Part shown: positions 9,370-19,286 of the stretch, piece after piece | How the letters are laid out: every line of letters starts with the position of its first letter | How positions within the stretch are numbered: position 1 is the first letter of the stretch | Assembly (NCBI RefSeq): GCF_003337565.1 | Contig: NZ_QPJL01000009.1 | Location: 92,597 to 156,596, forward strand | Source: Paracoccus lutimaris | Lineage (GTDB): Bacteria > Pseudomonadota > Alphaproteobacteria > Rhodobacterales > Rhodobacteraceae | Direction of reading: 5' to 3' | DNA: 64,000 bases | Made by a program: the position numbers and the translations under genes | The notes under the pieces: model-generated | Databases searched by the model: none | The model's input: the letters and a program-made list of their open reading frames with translations, nothing else | What the model was told of the DNA's origin: nothing

Positions 9370-9954
9370 ATGGCAGATACATCCGGGGTAAAGATTCATC
9401 CCGCCGTCGATAACGGCATCGCGGCAGGCCAGTCCGGCTTTGCCGGCGGCACGCTGCACTGCCTGTGCAGCAGCAATCCGGTGCGCGTGACGCTGAAAGG
9501 GCAGACCGCGCATAACCATGTCTGCGGCTGCACCAAATGCTGGAAACCCGCCGGCGCCGTCTTCAGCCAGGTCGCGGTGATCTCGCGCGATGCGGTCGAG
9601 GTGACGCAGGGCGCCGAAAAGCTTGAGGTGGTGAACCGTGACGCGCCGATCCAGCGCCATCGCTGCCGCGATTGCGGCACGCATATGTATGGCCGGATCG
9701 AGAACAAGGACCATCCGTTCTACGGCCTTGATTTCGTCCATACGGAACTGTCGGACGATACCGGCTGGTCGGCGCCGGAATTCGCGGCCTTCGTCAGCTC
9801 GGTCATCGAATCGGGCGTCGATCCGTCGCGCATGGACGGCATCCGCGCCCGGCTGCGCCAATTGGGGCTCGAGCCCTATGACGCGCTGTCGCCGCCCTTG
9901 ATGGACGCGATCGCGACGCATATCGCCAAGCGAACTGGCGCATTGCCGGCTTGA
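9370..9954 (+). CDS. gfa: S-(hydroxymethyl)glutathione synthase Gfa
   Basis: A 194-residue Gfa, the length recalled for the P. denitrificans enzyme. Zinc-binding cysteines sit in [16 protein letters not shown] and [12 protein letters not shown]. Gfa speeds condensation of formaldehyde with glutathione, the first step of glutathione-dependent formaldehyde oxidation, although its catalytic status has been debated. ATG 9370 is preferred over 9364 because GGGGAGG lies seven bases upstream. The class III alcohol dehydrogenase follows 111 bp downstream. Confidence 0.94.
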   Translation: MADTSGVKIHPAVDNGIAAGQSGFAGGTLHCLCSSNPVRVTLKGQTAHNHVCGCTKCWKPAGAVFSQVAVISRDAVEVTQGAEKLEVVNRDAPIQRHRCRDCGTHMYGRIENKDHPFYGLDFVHTELSDDTGWSAPEFAAFVSSVIESGVDPSRMDGIRARLRQLGLEPYDALSPPLMDAIATHIAKRTGALPA

Positions 9955-10065
9955 CCTTGCGGCGCGGAACGGCATCACCTTGGGGGCCGGGAAACCGGCC
10001 CCCGTTGGCATGAACCCAGCAAATGACTCCGGGCCGCGCGCCCGACCCAGCTAAGGAGAAAGCAG

Positions 10066-11193
<1,128 letters not shown>

Positions 11194-11218
11194 TCGTAAA
11201 CGCCTGCTTAGTTAAAAG

Positions 11219-11250
11219 GACGGCGGGGACGGGCAACCGTTTCCGCCGTC
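11219..11250 (+). terminator. Stem-loop after adhI, possibly an attenuator
   Basis: A 12-bp stem (GACGGCGGGGAC with GTTTCCGCCGTC, including two G-U pairs) and an eight-base loop. No T tract follows and the next ATG is only 18 bases away. It may pause or partly terminate transcription, or protect the upstream mRNA end, rather than act as a full terminator. Confidence 0.5.
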
Positions 11251-11268
11251 AACCTGAAAGGACCGTTT

Positions 11269-11910
11269 ATGGCTAAGCATTTTCACCTGGACGACGATGA
11301 CGATGACGACGATGACGCGCCCGGCCGTCCGGACTCGCCCAAGGAAGAGGGGCTTGGCCTTCCCGAAGGGGACAAGATCGGCAAGCTCTACTTCAAGTCG
11401 CGCACGGTGATCGTCGCCGGTGCCATCAACGACAAGCTGGCGCAGCGCACCGTCGCCCATCTTCTGGCTTTGGCCGAGGACAGCGACGCGCCGATCAACA
11501 TGCTGATCTCCTCGCCCGGCGGGCATGTGGAATCGGGCGACATGATCCATGACGTGATCAAGTTCATCCGCCCGACCGTGCGCACCATCGGCTCGGGCTG
11601 GGTGGCATCGGCCGGCGCGCTGATCTTTGTCGGCGCCGAGAAAGAGAACCGCTACTGCCTGCCCAATACCCGCTTTCTGCTGCATCAGCCCTCGGGCGGG
11701 ATCGGCGGCACCTCGACCGACATGATGATCCAGGCCGAGCAGGTGCGCCAGATGCGCGACCGGCTGAACCAGATCTTTGCCGAGGCCACCGGCCAGCCGA
11801 TCGAGCGGATCGAGGCCGACACCCAGCGCGACTTCTGGCTGAACACGCAAGAGGCGCTGGATTACGGCCTGCTGGGCAAGGTTATCCGTTCCGTGGACGA
11901 GCTGAAATGA
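11269..11910 (+). CDS. ClpP-like serine protease with poly-Asp N-terminus
   Basis: A 213-residue ClpP-fold (S14) protein. The catalytic triad looks intact: S114 in GWVASAGA, H139 in LPNTRFLLHQP, and an Asp in the IEADTQRDFW segment (about 184-188). SSPGGHVESG matches the ClpP oxyanion region. The head is unusual: residues 8-16 are nine aspartates in a row, replacing the axial-loop sequence with which normal ClpP contacts ClpA/ClpX. It is probably a second ClpP paralogue rather than the main ClpP, which usually sits next to clpX. It lies inside the formaldehyde cluster and overlaps the GNAT gene by four bases. Its substrate and ATPase partner are unknown. Confidence 0.85.
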   Translation: MAKHFHLDDDDDDDDDAPGRPDSPKEEGLGLPEGDKIGKLYFKSRTVIVAGAINDKLAQRTVAHLLALAEDSDAPINMLISSPGGHVESGDMIHDVIKFIRPTVRTIGSGWVASAGALIFVGAEKENRYCLPNTRFLLHQPSGGIGGTSTDMMIQAEQVRQMRDRLNQIFAEATGQPIERIEADTQRDFWLNTQEALDYGLLGKVIRSVDELK

Positions 11911-12425
11911 CCGGCGGCGGGACGAGCGATATCCTGATCCGTCCCGCCACGCCTGCGGATCATCCGGCGATCTGGGCGATCCTTGAACCCGTCTACCGCG
12001 CGGGCGAGACCTATTGCATCCCGCCCGACATTTCCCGTGACGAGGCGCTGGCGGACTGGTTCGCCGCGCCCTTCACCGCCTTTGCCGCCGAACTCGATGG
12101 CCGGGTGCTGGGCATCAGCCATGTCGGCCGCAACCGGCCCGGCCCGGCGTCCCATGTCGCCAATGCAAGCTTTGCCACGCATACGGATGCGCGCGGCAAG
12201 GGCATTGCCCGGGCGCTTGTCACCCATGCCAAGGACTGGGCGCGGGATCAGGGCTTTCGGGCCATGCAGTTCAATTTCGTCGTCTCGACCAATGCCGACG
12301 CGGTGCATTCCTGGCAAAAGGCCGGGTTCGACATCGTCGGCCGCCTGCCGGGCGCGTTCCTGCATCCGGTCCAGGGCTATGTCGATGCGCTGGTGATGTT
12401 TCACGATCTGACCAAGGGGGAATAG
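11907..12425 (+). CDS. GNAT family N-acetyltransferase
   Basis: A 172-residue GNAT protein. The acetyl-CoA-binding motif A is in the FATHTDARGKGIARALVTH region (about residues 90-108), preceded by a beta strand giving ISHVGRN. The second half has NFVVSTNADAVHSWQKAGF and ends with a YVDALVMFHDL strand typical of this branch. The acceptor substrate cannot be predicted. It is coupled to the ClpP-like gene (ATGA overlap) and ends two bases before fghA, so these genes share a message with formaldehyde oxidation. Confidence 0.85.
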   Translation: MTGGGTSDILIRPATPADHPAIWAILEPVYRAGETYCIPPDISRDEALADWFAAPFTAFAAELDGRVLGISHVGRNRPGPASHVANASFATHTDARGKGIARALVTHAKDWARDQGFRAMQFNFVVSTNADAVHSWQKAGFDIVGRLPGAFLHPVQGYVDALVMFHDLTKGE

Positions 12426-12427
12426 CC

Positions 12428-13267
12428 ATGGTGCTGGCCTATGAGACCGTTTCCGAAAACCGCAGCTTTGGCGGTGTGCAGGGCGTCTATCGCCACCAGT
12501 CGCAGGCCACCGGCACGCCGATGACCTTTGCCATCTACCTGCCGCCCGATGCGGCACATCGCAAGGTGCCGGTGCTGTGGTATCTGTCGGGCCTGACCTG
12601 CACGCATGAAAACGCCATGGTCAAGGCCGGCGCGCAGGAATGGGCGGCCGAGGCCGGCATCGCGGTGATCTTTCCCGACACCTCGCCCCGTGGCGAGGGC
12701 GTCGCCGATGACGAAGCCTATGATCTGGGGCAGGGCGCCGGCTTTTACGTCGATGCGACCCAGGCGCCCTGGGCGCCGCATTTCAAGATGTGGCATTACA
12801 TCACCCATGAACTGCCCGAGCTGGTCTTTGGCAATTTCGCGCTGGACCGCGAGGCGCAGGGCATCACCGGCCATTCCATGGGCGGCCACGGGGCGCTGAC
12901 CATCGCCATGACCTTTCCGCAGCGTTACAAGTCGGTCTCGGCCTTTGCGCCGATTGCCAACCCTTCGGAATCCGACTGGGGCCGCAAGCAGCTCACCGCC
13001 TATCTGGGCGAGGACCGTGCCGCATGGGCGGGTCATGACGCCACGCTTCTGATGCGCGAAAAAGGCTATCCGGGCGAGGTCCTGATCGATCAGGGGACCA
13101 GCGACCAGTTCCTGAACCTGCTCAAGCCCGAGGCGCTGGCCCATGCCATGGCCGAGCGCCGTCAGCCCGGCGTGTTCCGCATGCAGCAAGGCTATGATCA
13201 CAGTTATTTCTTTGTCCAGACCTTCATGGGCGACCACATCCACTGGCACGCCGAACGGCTGGGCTGA
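12428..13267 (+). CDS. fghA: S-formylglutathione hydrolase
   Basis: A 279-residue esterase-D family alpha/beta hydrolase. The nucleophile is S150 in GHSMGGHG and the catalytic His is H258 in YDHSYFF. LSGLTCTHENAM near residues 55-66 is a family hallmark. It hydrolyses S-formylglutathione to formate and glutathione, the last step after AdhI. It is the final gene of the gfa-adhI-clpP-GNAT-fghA run. Confidence 0.95.
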   Translation: MVLAYETVSENRSFGGVQGVYRHQSQATGTPMTFAIYLPPDAAHRKVPVLWYLSGLTCTHENAMVKAGAQEWAAEAGIAVIFPDTSPRGEGVADDEAYDLGQGAGFYVDATQAPWAPHFKMWHYITHELPELVFGNFALDREAQGITGHSMGGHGALTIAMTFPQRYKSVSAFAPIANPSESDWGRKQLTAYLGEDRAAWAGHDATLLMREKGYPGEVLIDQGTSDQFLNLLKPEALAHAMAERRQPGVFRMQQGYDHSYFFVQTFMGDHIHWHAERLG

Positions 13268-13346
13268 GAGCGGTTTTCGGAATGCGGCGGGATCGGGGAA
13301 ATAATCCCATACCTATTGCCGAGTTATCCTAAGACTTTAGTCCCAA

Positions 13347-13384
13347 GGCCGGGCCGGTTGCGTTGACGCATATCCGGCCCGGCC
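13347..13384. promoter_or_regulatory. Strong hairpin between fghA and xoxF
   Basis: GGCCGGGCCGG pairs perfectly with CCGGCCCGGCC. Inside it a second stem TGCG/CGCA closes the tetraloop TTGA. There is no T run after it, so it is not a classic terminator; it could be a rho-independent-like stop for fghA, a leader structure for xoxF, or an operator. The xoxF ATG is 65 bases further on. The rest of the 182-bp gap has no clear sigma-70 promoter. Confidence 0.6.
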
Positions 13385-13449
13385 CGAACCTTTCCCCGAG
13401 GATGACGGTGCGTCACGAGTCGCGCCTGTCCACGGGTGGGAGGAAGATC

Positions 13450-15267
13450 ATGAAAAATCTGCTAAAGGGCGCCGGGATCGTATTGCTGTTGTCCGGTGGT
13501 TCGGCCTTGGCCAATGACAGCGTTCTGGCCGAAATCGCCAAGCCGCAGCAATGGGCGATCCAGACCGGCGACTATGCCAATTCTCGTTATTCGACGCTGG
13601 ACCAGATCAACAAGGACAACGTCAAGGACCTGCGCGTGGCCTGGACCTTCTCGACCGGGGTGCTGCGCGGGCATGAGGGCTCGCCCCTGGTGATCGGCGA
13701 TGTGATGTATGTCCATACACCGTTTCCGAACAATGTTTTCGCGCTGGACCTGAATGACAGCGGCAAGATCCTGTGGCGCTATGCGCCCCAGCAGGACCCG
13801 AACGTCATCGCGGTCATGTGCTGCGACACGGTGAACCGGGGTCTGGCCTATGCGGATGGCATGATCCTGATGCATCAGGCCGACACGACGCTGGTGGCGC
13901 TGGATGCCAAGACCGGCGCGGTGAAATGGTCGGTCAAGACCGGCGATCCCGCCATCGGCGAAACGAACACCGCGACCGTGCTGCCGGTCAAGGACAAGGT
14001 CATCGTCGGCGTCTCGGGCGGTGAATATGGCGTGCGGGGCCGGGTGACTGCCTATGCGCTGGCCGACGGCAAGGAAGTGTGGAAGGCCTATTCCACCGGC
14101 CCGGATGCCGAAATGCTGGTCGATCCCGAAAAGACCATGGTGCTGGGCAAGCCGATCGGCGCCGACAGCTCGCTGAAAAGCTGGGAGGGCGACCAGTGGA
14201 AGATCGGCGGCGGCACCACCTGGGGCTGGTATTCCTATGACCCCGACCTGAACCTGATCTATTACGGCACCGGCAACCCCTCGACCTGGAACCCGTCGCA
14301 GCGTCCGGGCGACAACAAATGGTCGATGACCATCATGGCCCGCGACGCCGATACCGGCATGGCAAAATGGTTCTATCAGATGACGCCCCATGACGAATGG
14401 GATTATGACGGCATCAACGAGATGATCCTGACCAACCAGCAGATCGACGGCAAGGACCGCAAGCTGTTGACCCATTTCGACCGCAACGGCCTTGGCTATA
14501 CGCTGGACCGCGAAACGGGTGAGTTGCTGGTCGCCGAAAAATTCGATCCCAAGGTGAACTGGACCACCGGTGTCGACATGGACCCGGCCTCGGAAACCTA
14601 TGGCCGTCCGGCCGTGGTGGCGCAATACTCGACCCAGCAAAACGGCGAGGATGAGAACTCGACCGGGATCTGCCCGGCGGCTCTGGGCTCCAAGGACCAG
14701 CAGCCGGCGGCCTTCTCGCCCAAGACCGGGCTGTTCTACGTGCCGACAAACCACGTCTGCATGGATTATGAGCCGTTCCGCGTCGCCTATACCGCCGGCC
14801 AGCCCTATGTGGGCGCCACGCTGTCGATGTTCCCGGCGCCGGACAGCCATGGCGGCATGGGCAACTTCATCGCCTGGGACAACACCACCGGCACCATCAA
14901 ATGGTCGCTGCCCGAGCAGTTCTCGGTCTGGTCGGGGGCGCTGGCCACGGCGGGCGACGTGGTCTTCTATGGCACGCTTGAGGGCTATCTGAAGGCGGTC
15001 GATGCCAATACCGGGGCCGAGCTTTACAAGTTCAAGACCCCCTCGGGCATCATCGGCAACGTCATGACCTATGAGCATGGCGGCAAGCAGTATGTCGGCA
15101 TCCTGTCGGGCGTCGGCGGCTGGGCCGGGATCGGTCTGGCGGCCGGTCTGACCAACCCCAATGACGGGCTTGGCGCCGTGGGCGGCTATGCGGCGCTCAG
15201 CGACTATACCGAGCTTGGCGGCCAGCTGACGGTCTTTGAACTGCCGGGCGCGCCCAGCGGCGGTTAA
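13450..15267 (+). CDS. xoxF: Lanthanide-type PQQ methanol dehydrogenase XoxF
   Basis: A 605-residue quinoprotein with a signal peptide (MKNLLKGAG...ALA) for export to the periplasm. ATG 13450 has GGGAGGAAG upstream. It shows the adjacent-cysteine ring CC at 124-125, tryptophan-docking repeats such as [11 protein letters not shown], and the catalytic DEWDYDG. D318 is the catalytic Asp and D320 the additional Asp that marks XoxF and coordinates a lanthanide; calcium-type MxaF has Ala there. It oxidises methanol and other primary alcohols, passing electrons to the cytochrome encoded next. No mxaF or mxaI is in the window. Confidence 0.96.
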   Translation: MKNLLKGAGIVLLLSGGSALANDSVLAEIAKPQQWAIQTGDYANSRYSTLDQINKDNVKDLRVAWTFSTGVLRGHEGSPLVIGDVMYVHTPFPNNVFALDLNDSGKILWRYAPQQDPNVIAVMCCDTVNRGLAYADGMILMHQADTTLVALDAKTGAVKWSVKTGDPAIGETNTATVLPVKDKVIVGVSGGEYGVRGRVTAYALADGKEVWKAYSTGPDAEMLVDPEKTMVLGKPIGADSSLKSWEGDQWKIGGGTTWGWYSYDPDLNLIYYGTGNPSTWNPSQRPGDNKWSMTIMARDADTGMAKWFYQMTPHDEWDYDGINEMILTNQQIDGKDRKLLTHFDRNGLGYTLDRETGELLVAEKFDPKVNWTTGVDMDPASETYGRPAVVAQYSTQQNGEDENSTGICPAALGSKDQQPAAFSPKTGLFYVPTNHVCMDYEPFRVAYTAGQPYVGATLSMFPAPDSHGGMGNFIAWDNTTGTIKWSLPEQFSVWSGALATAGDVVFYGTLEGYLKAVDANTGAELYKFKTPSGIIGNVMTYEHGGKQYVGILSGVGGWAGIGLAAGLTNPNDGLGAVGGYAALSDYTELGGQLTVFELPGAPSGG

Positions 15268-15304
15268 TACTTTCGGCCCATAATCGCAAAACAACACAAG
15301 GAAA

Positions 15305-15335
15305 GAGCCGCCCCAGCGATAGACTGGGGCGGTTC
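15305..15335 (+). terminator. Stem-loop between xoxF and cycB
   Basis: GAGCCGCCCCAG pairs with CTGGGGCGGTTC (12 bp, one G-U) around a seven-base loop. Only a weak T-rich tail (TGTCTG) follows. It lies within the 99-bp gap of an otherwise tight gene set, so partial termination or an mRNA-stabilising 3' end for the abundant xoxF message is likely. Confidence 0.65.
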
Positions 15336-15366
15336 TGTCTGAGGAAACGAGCAGCGGAGGAAAAAT

Positions 15367-15993
15367 ATGAAAGCCATCACCAGCCTTGCAGCGCTGAGCA
15401 TCTGCGCCTGCATGGCCGGCGCAGCCATTGCGCAGGATCAGGCCAAGCCCGACATCCCGACCCCCGGGGTCGAAGAGGGCAGCGTCCCCGCGCCGACCGA
15501 GGTCACGCCCGGCGCCGAGGTCACTGCGGGCGGCAACAGCATCCTGCCCAACGGCATGGACACCACCGCCGACTATATGGAGAACGGCCGCTGGTATAAC
15601 GCGGACGGCATCCCGACCTTCAAGATCGACGATGGCGTGGTCGATTACGCCGTATTCTCGGGCTATCGACGCTATCACGCCGAATGCCATGTCTGCCACG
15701 GCCCGGATGGCGAGGGCTCGACCTATGCCCCCGCGCTCAAGGATTCGGTGCTGCGGATCGACTATTACGAATTCCAGCGGGTCGTCGCCTCGGGCAAGCA
15801 GAACGTCAACGCGGCGGCCAATCAGGTGATGCCGGCCTTTGGCACCAACAAGAACGTCTGGTGCTATATCGACGACATCTATGTCTATCTGCTGGTGCGC
15901 GGCACCGATTCCGTCGCCCGCGGCCGCCCGGCGAAAAAGGCGTCCAAGTCCGACGAGTTCATGGCGCAGGAGAAATCCTGCATGGAAGGATGA
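15367..15993 (+). CDS. cycB: Cytochrome c (c553i / XoxG-like), electron acceptor of XoxF
   Basis: A 208-residue periplasmic cytochrome with a signal peptide (about 22 residues) and a single heme motif CHVCH at 107-111. An MPAF segment around residue 157 probably provides the axial Met. The P/E-rich stretch after the signal peptide and the NGxWYNADGIPTF region resemble P. denitrificans cytochrome c553i (CycB), also called XoxG. It takes electrons from XoxF and passes them to the respiratory chain. The stop overlaps the xoxJ start by four bases. Confidence 0.92.
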   Translation: MKAITSLAALSICACMAGAAIAQDQAKPDIPTPGVEEGSVPAPTEVTPGAEVTAGGNSILPNGMDTTADYMENGRWYNADGIPTFKIDDGVVDYAVFSGYRRYHAECHVCHGPDGEGSTYAPALKDSVLRIDYYEFQRVVASGKQNVNAAANQVMPAFGTNKNVWCYIDDIYVYLLVRGTDSVARGRPAKKASKSDEFMAQEKSCMEG

Positions 15994-16811
15994 TCCGTCC
16001 TCTGGCCCTTGCCGCCGCCCTGACCTGCATGGCCGGGGCGGGTGCGGCGCAGGTCGCCGATCTGCGCGCGCATGACGCGCTGCGGGTCTGTGCCGATCCG
16101 GCCGCCGCGCCGATGTCGATGGAGGACGGCAGCGGGTTTGAAAACCGCATCGCCGAACTGATCGGGCAAAAGCTGGGCCTGCCGGTGCGTTATACTTGGT
16201 TTCCGCAAGGCACGGGCTTTATCCGCAAGACCCTGCGCGCGGGCGCCTGCGACGTGGTGATCGGCTATGCCCAGGGCGATGAGATGGTTCAGAACACGAA
16301 CCATTATTATACCTCGGCTTACGGCATCGTGACGCGCAAGGATGGGCCGCTGGCCGGGGTCGATACGCTGTCCGATCCGGCGCTGAAGGATCAGCCGATT
16401 GGCGTCGTCGCCGGCACGCCCCCCGCGACCAACCTTGCCCGCGCCGGACTGGCCAAGAACATGCGCGGCTGGGACCTGTTCGTGGATCGCCGGGTGGAAA
16501 ACCCGGTCGGCGACATGCTGGCGCAGGTGAAATCGGGCGATCTGGGTGCCGCCGTGATCTGGGGGCCGCTGGCCGGCCCGCTGGTCAAGCCGGACCCAGA
16601 ACTGCAATTCACGCCCCTGCTGAAAGAGGCCGAGGGGCCGCGCATGTTCTTTCGCATCACCATGGGCGTGCGTCCCGATGAACAGGAATGGAAGCGGCAG
16701 TTGAACAGCCTGATCCGCCGTCATCAGGACGAAATCGACGCCATCCTGCACGATGCGGGCGTGCCTCTGATCGACGATTACGGCAAGGCGCTGAAGGAGG
16801 CGGGGGGATGA
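15990..16811 (+). CDS. xoxJ: XoxJ-like periplasmic binding-fold protein
   Basis: A 273-residue protein with a signal peptide and a family-3-type solute-binding fold: LRVCADPAAAPMS near the mature N-terminus, FENRIAELIGQKLG, and GACDVVIGYAQGDEM. XoxJ/MoxJ-type proteins accompany XoxF and CycB and are thought to help mature or activate the dehydrogenase. It is translationally coupled to cycB upstream and to the rhodanese-like gene downstream. Confidence 0.88.
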   Translation: MIRPLALAAALTCMAGAGAAQVADLRAHDALRVCADPAAAPMSMEDGSGFENRIAELIGQKLGLPVRYTWFPQGTGFIRKTLRAGACDVVIGYAQGDEMVQNTNHYYTSAYGIVTRKDGPLAGVDTLSDPALKDQPIGVVAGTPPATNLARAGLAKNMRGWDLFVDRRVENPVGDMLAQVKSGDLGAAVIWGPLAGPLVKPDPELQFTPLLKEAEGPRMFFRITMGVRPDEQEWKRQLNSLIRRHQDEIDAILHDAGVPLIDDYGKALKEAGG

Positions 16812-17338
16812 TCCTGCGCCTTGCCCTGCTGGCCCTGATGCTGGCGGGCAGCGCCGGCGCCCAGCCCGTGCCCGAGCCGGACGGTTTTCGCGGCGAACCC
16901 TATCGCGCGCCGGTGCCCGAAACGCTGCAAGGCGCCGTGGTGATTGGCCCCGCGCAGGCCGTGGCGCTGCACCAGCAGGGCGTGCCCTTTCTTGACGCGA
17001 TGCCGCGCCAGAAGCGCCCCGAGGGTCTGCCCGCAGGCACGATCTGGAATGCCAAGGCGCATCACACCATCCCCGGCGCTGTCTGGCTTTACGACACCGG
17101 CTATGACCGCATCTCGGCCGAGGAGCAGGACCGGCTGGCGCTGGGCCTGAGTCGCGCCACAGGCGGCGACAAGGCGGCGCCCGTGGTGTTCTTCTGCAAG
17201 GCCGAATGCTGGATGAGCTGGAACGCCGCCAAGCGCGCCGTCGCGCTGGGATATACCGGCGTGAACTGGTTTCCCGAAGGCAGCGACGGCTGGATTGCGG
17301 TCGGCGGCGAACTGGTCACCGCCGAACCGGCGCAATGA
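16808..17338 (+). CDS. PQQ-associated rhodanese-like protein with C-x3-C-W motif
   Basis: A 176-residue exported protein with a signal peptide of about 18 residues and a rhodanese-like domain. The active-site loop is CKAECWMSWNA: a cysteine, three residues, then CW. Small proteins of this type are found only near PQQ-dependent dehydrogenases, and a redox or cofactor role has been suggested. It overlaps xoxJ by four bases. The last 18 bases, stop codon included, are repeated immediately downstream. Confidence 0.82.
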   Translation: MILRLALLALMLAGSAGAQPVPEPDGFRGEPYRAPVPETLQGAVVIGPAQAVALHQQGVPFLDAMPRQKRPEGLPAGTIWNAKAHHTIPGAVWLYDTGYDRISAEEQDRLALGLSRATGGDKAAPVVFFCKAECWMSWNAAKRAVALGYTGVNWFPEGSDGWIAVGGELVTAEPAQ

Positions 17339-17361
17339 CTCTCGCCGAACCGGCGCAATGA
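17321..17361. repeat. Tandem duplication of the rhodanese-like gene's 3' end
   Basis: GCCGAACCGGCGCAATGA occurs at 17321-17338 and again, exactly, at 17344-17361, a 23-base shift. The first copy encodes the final AEPAQ-stop. The second follows the stop and is out of frame with it, so the protein is not affected. It looks like a recent slippage or unequal-exchange duplication. Confidence 0.9.
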
Positions 17362-17368
17362 TCCCGGT

Positions 17369-17917
17369 CTATTCGGCCTTGCCGAAACGTTCGGCCAGCG
17401 CGTCCAGCCCGGCCTGATAGACGCCGGTGACGGCGGCATTCGCCGCTGCATCATCCTGACCGGCGGGCGGCTCGTTATTGGGATAGCCGCGATAAAAGCC
17501 GCCCTTCCAGCTGACCAGCGCCTTGCCGCCCTCGTCCTTGACGCAGATCGTCGAGGCATAGTTCGAGACCGGCAGCACCGTCACCTCGACCTGCGAGATG
17601 TAATAGCCATAGCAGCGTTTCTCTGGCTGCAGCTTTGACAGCACCTCGGTGATGGTCGGATCGCCCGCATCGGCCTTGAGATGCAGGACGCGGGTGGATT
17701 TCTCAAGCTGATCGACCGAGCCGTCGCCGGTGATTTCCGTCTTTGCGACGGCGGGATGCCAGTTCATGTCCTCGAACTTGCCGATCACGGCCCAGACCTC
17801 GTCGGGGGTGGCGTTCAGCTTTTGCGTCAGCTCGACCTTCAGGCGCGGCGGGCCATGGGCAAATGCGGCGGTGGCCATGGCCAGCGTTGCTGCCAGAGCT
17901 GCGGTCAGTATCTTCAT
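17369..17917 (-). CDS. SRPBCC-fold periplasmic protein, MxaD-like
   Basis: A 182-residue protein with a signal peptide (MKILTAALAATLAMATAAFA) and a START/SRPBCC domain: TPDEVWAVIGKFEDMNWHP and a C-terminal long helix. ATG 17917 has GGAGAGAG upstream. MxaD of methanol-oxidising bacteria has the same fold and improves interaction between methanol dehydrogenase and its cytochrome. Its place beside xoxF-cycB-xoxJ supports an equivalent role. It is transcribed toward the rhodanese-like gene and away from the substrate-binding-like gene. Confidence 0.84.
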   Translation of the reverse strand: MKILTAALAATLAMATAAFAHGPPRLKVELTQKLNATPDEVWAVIGKFEDMNWHPAVAKTEITGDGSVDQLEKSTRVLHLKADAGDPTITEVLSKLQPEKRCYGYYISQVEVTVLPVSNYASTICVKDEGGKALVSWKGGFYRGYPNNEPPAGQDDAAANAAVTGVYQAGLDALAERFGKAE

Positions 17918-18086
17918 CCTTGCTCTCTCCTGCGCGGTGCGGGGCTGATGCAGACCATGCGCCGCGCCGCCCGGCACGTCCATCATACTAAGGTCGCGGG
18001 TGATTTGCCCCGGGTCCACCCGGGACCTTTGTCGGGTTGGCGACAGCGTATTTGCTCGCCATGATGGCCAGCGGGGGAGGGACGCG

Positions 18087-19286
18087 ATGATCCGCATATT
18101 CACGATATTTCTCGCGGGGTTCTGCGCGATGGCCGGCACGGCGATGGCCCAGCAGGCACCCCAGACCACTGTGCGCGCCGCCGTCCTGCGCGTCGATCCG
18201 CCCAGCCTGCCGCCGATTTCGCGTCTGGATGCGCGTCCCGGCGATCTGGGCTTTGCCGGCGCGCGGCTGGCCATTCAGGACAATGACACCACCGGCCGCT
18301 TCATGGGTCAGGATTTCGAGGCGATCGAGGTCGCCGCCACCCCCGAAACCGCCGGCCCCGAGCTGCAAAAGCTGCTGGGTCAGGGCATCCCCTTCATCGT
18401 CGTGCTGGCCGACGAGGCGCAGACGCTGGCGCTGGCCGATCAGGCCGGCGATGCGGCGCTGATCCTGAACGCGCAGGCGCGGGGCGACAATCTGCGCGGT
18501 GCCGATTGCCGCGCTAATACCATCCATGTCGCGCCCAGCCATGCCATGCTGGCCGATGCGCTGGCGCAGTTCCTGATGTGGAAACGCTGGCCCGACTGGT
18601 TCCTGGTCGAGGGCAGCCACCCGCAGGACATCGCGCTGGCCGGTGCCTATCGCCGCGCGGCGGTGAAATTCGGCGCCAGGATCGTCGAGGAACGCACCTA
18701 TGAGGATACCGGCGGCGGCCGGCGCACCGATACCGGCCATGTGCAGGTGCAGGCGCAGATGCCGGTCTTTACCCAGCGCGCGGCCGAACATGACGTGTTG
18801 ATCGCCGCCGATGAGGCGGGGGTCTTCGCGCTGTGGCTGCCCTATCAGACCTGGGACGCGCGGCCGGTCGCGGGTTCCGCCGGGCTGGTCCCGCGCAGCT
18901 GGCACCCCGCGCTTGAGGCCTGGGGGGCGACCCAGTTCCAGAACCGTTTCGAGGAACTGGCGATCCGCCCCATGCGCGAAGAGGATTACCAGACCTGGCT
19001 TGCCCTGCGCATGATCGGCGAGGCGGCGACGCGCACCCAAAGCGCCGATCCCGCCAAGCTGCGCGAATTTCTGCTGTCCCCGGCCTTCGAGATCGCGGGC
19101 TTCAAGGGCCAGAAACTGACCCTGCGCGACTGGGACCACCAGTTGCGCCAGCCGATCCTTTTGACCACCGGGTCGGTCACCGTCTCGGTCAGCCCGCAGG
19201 ACCAGTATCTGCATCAAAGCTCGGCGCTGGACACGCTGGGCATCGACCGCCCCGAAACCGAATGCAAATTCCGAGGCCAAGGATGA
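18087..19286 (+). CDS. Substrate-binding-like protein of the PQQ-ADH ABC system
   Basis: A 399-residue exported protein with a signal peptide (MIRIFTIFLAGFCAMAGTAMA). It has a type I periplasmic binding fold with little sequence conservation to amino-acid binders: FMGQDFEAIEV, ALILNAQARGDNLRGADC and a C-terminal ELGG-less end. Proteins of this kind form a PQQ-dependent alcohol dehydrogenase accessory set with an ABC ATPase, a permease and a beta-propeller, all of which follow. ATG 18087 gives the signal peptide; an earlier in-frame start at 18000 does not. The ligand is unknown. Confidence 0.82.
   Translation: MIRIFTIFLAGFCAMAGTAMAQQAPQTTVRAAVLRVDPPSLPPISRLDARPGDLGFAGARLAIQDNDTTGRFMGQDFEAIEVAATPETAGPELQKLLGQGIPFIVVLADEAQTLALADQAGDAALILNAQARGDNLRGADCRANTIHVAPSHAMLADALAQFLMWKRWPDWFLVEGSHPQDIALAGAYRRAAVKFGARIVEERTYEDTGGGRRTDTGHVQVQAQMPVFTQRAAEHDVLIAADEAGVFALWLPYQTWDARPVAGSAGLVPRSWHPALEAWGATQFQNRFEELAIRPMREEDYQTWLALRMIGEAATRTQSADPAKLREFLLSPAFEIAGFKGQKLTLRDWDHQLRQPILLTTGSVTVSVSPQDQYLHQSSALDTLGIDRPETECKFRGQG

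Noticed and set aside
13462..15699. A 745-codon minus-strand frame opposite xoxF and cycB
   Set aside because: The plus strand encodes clearly conserved proteins there; the frame is an artefact of GC-rich codon use.
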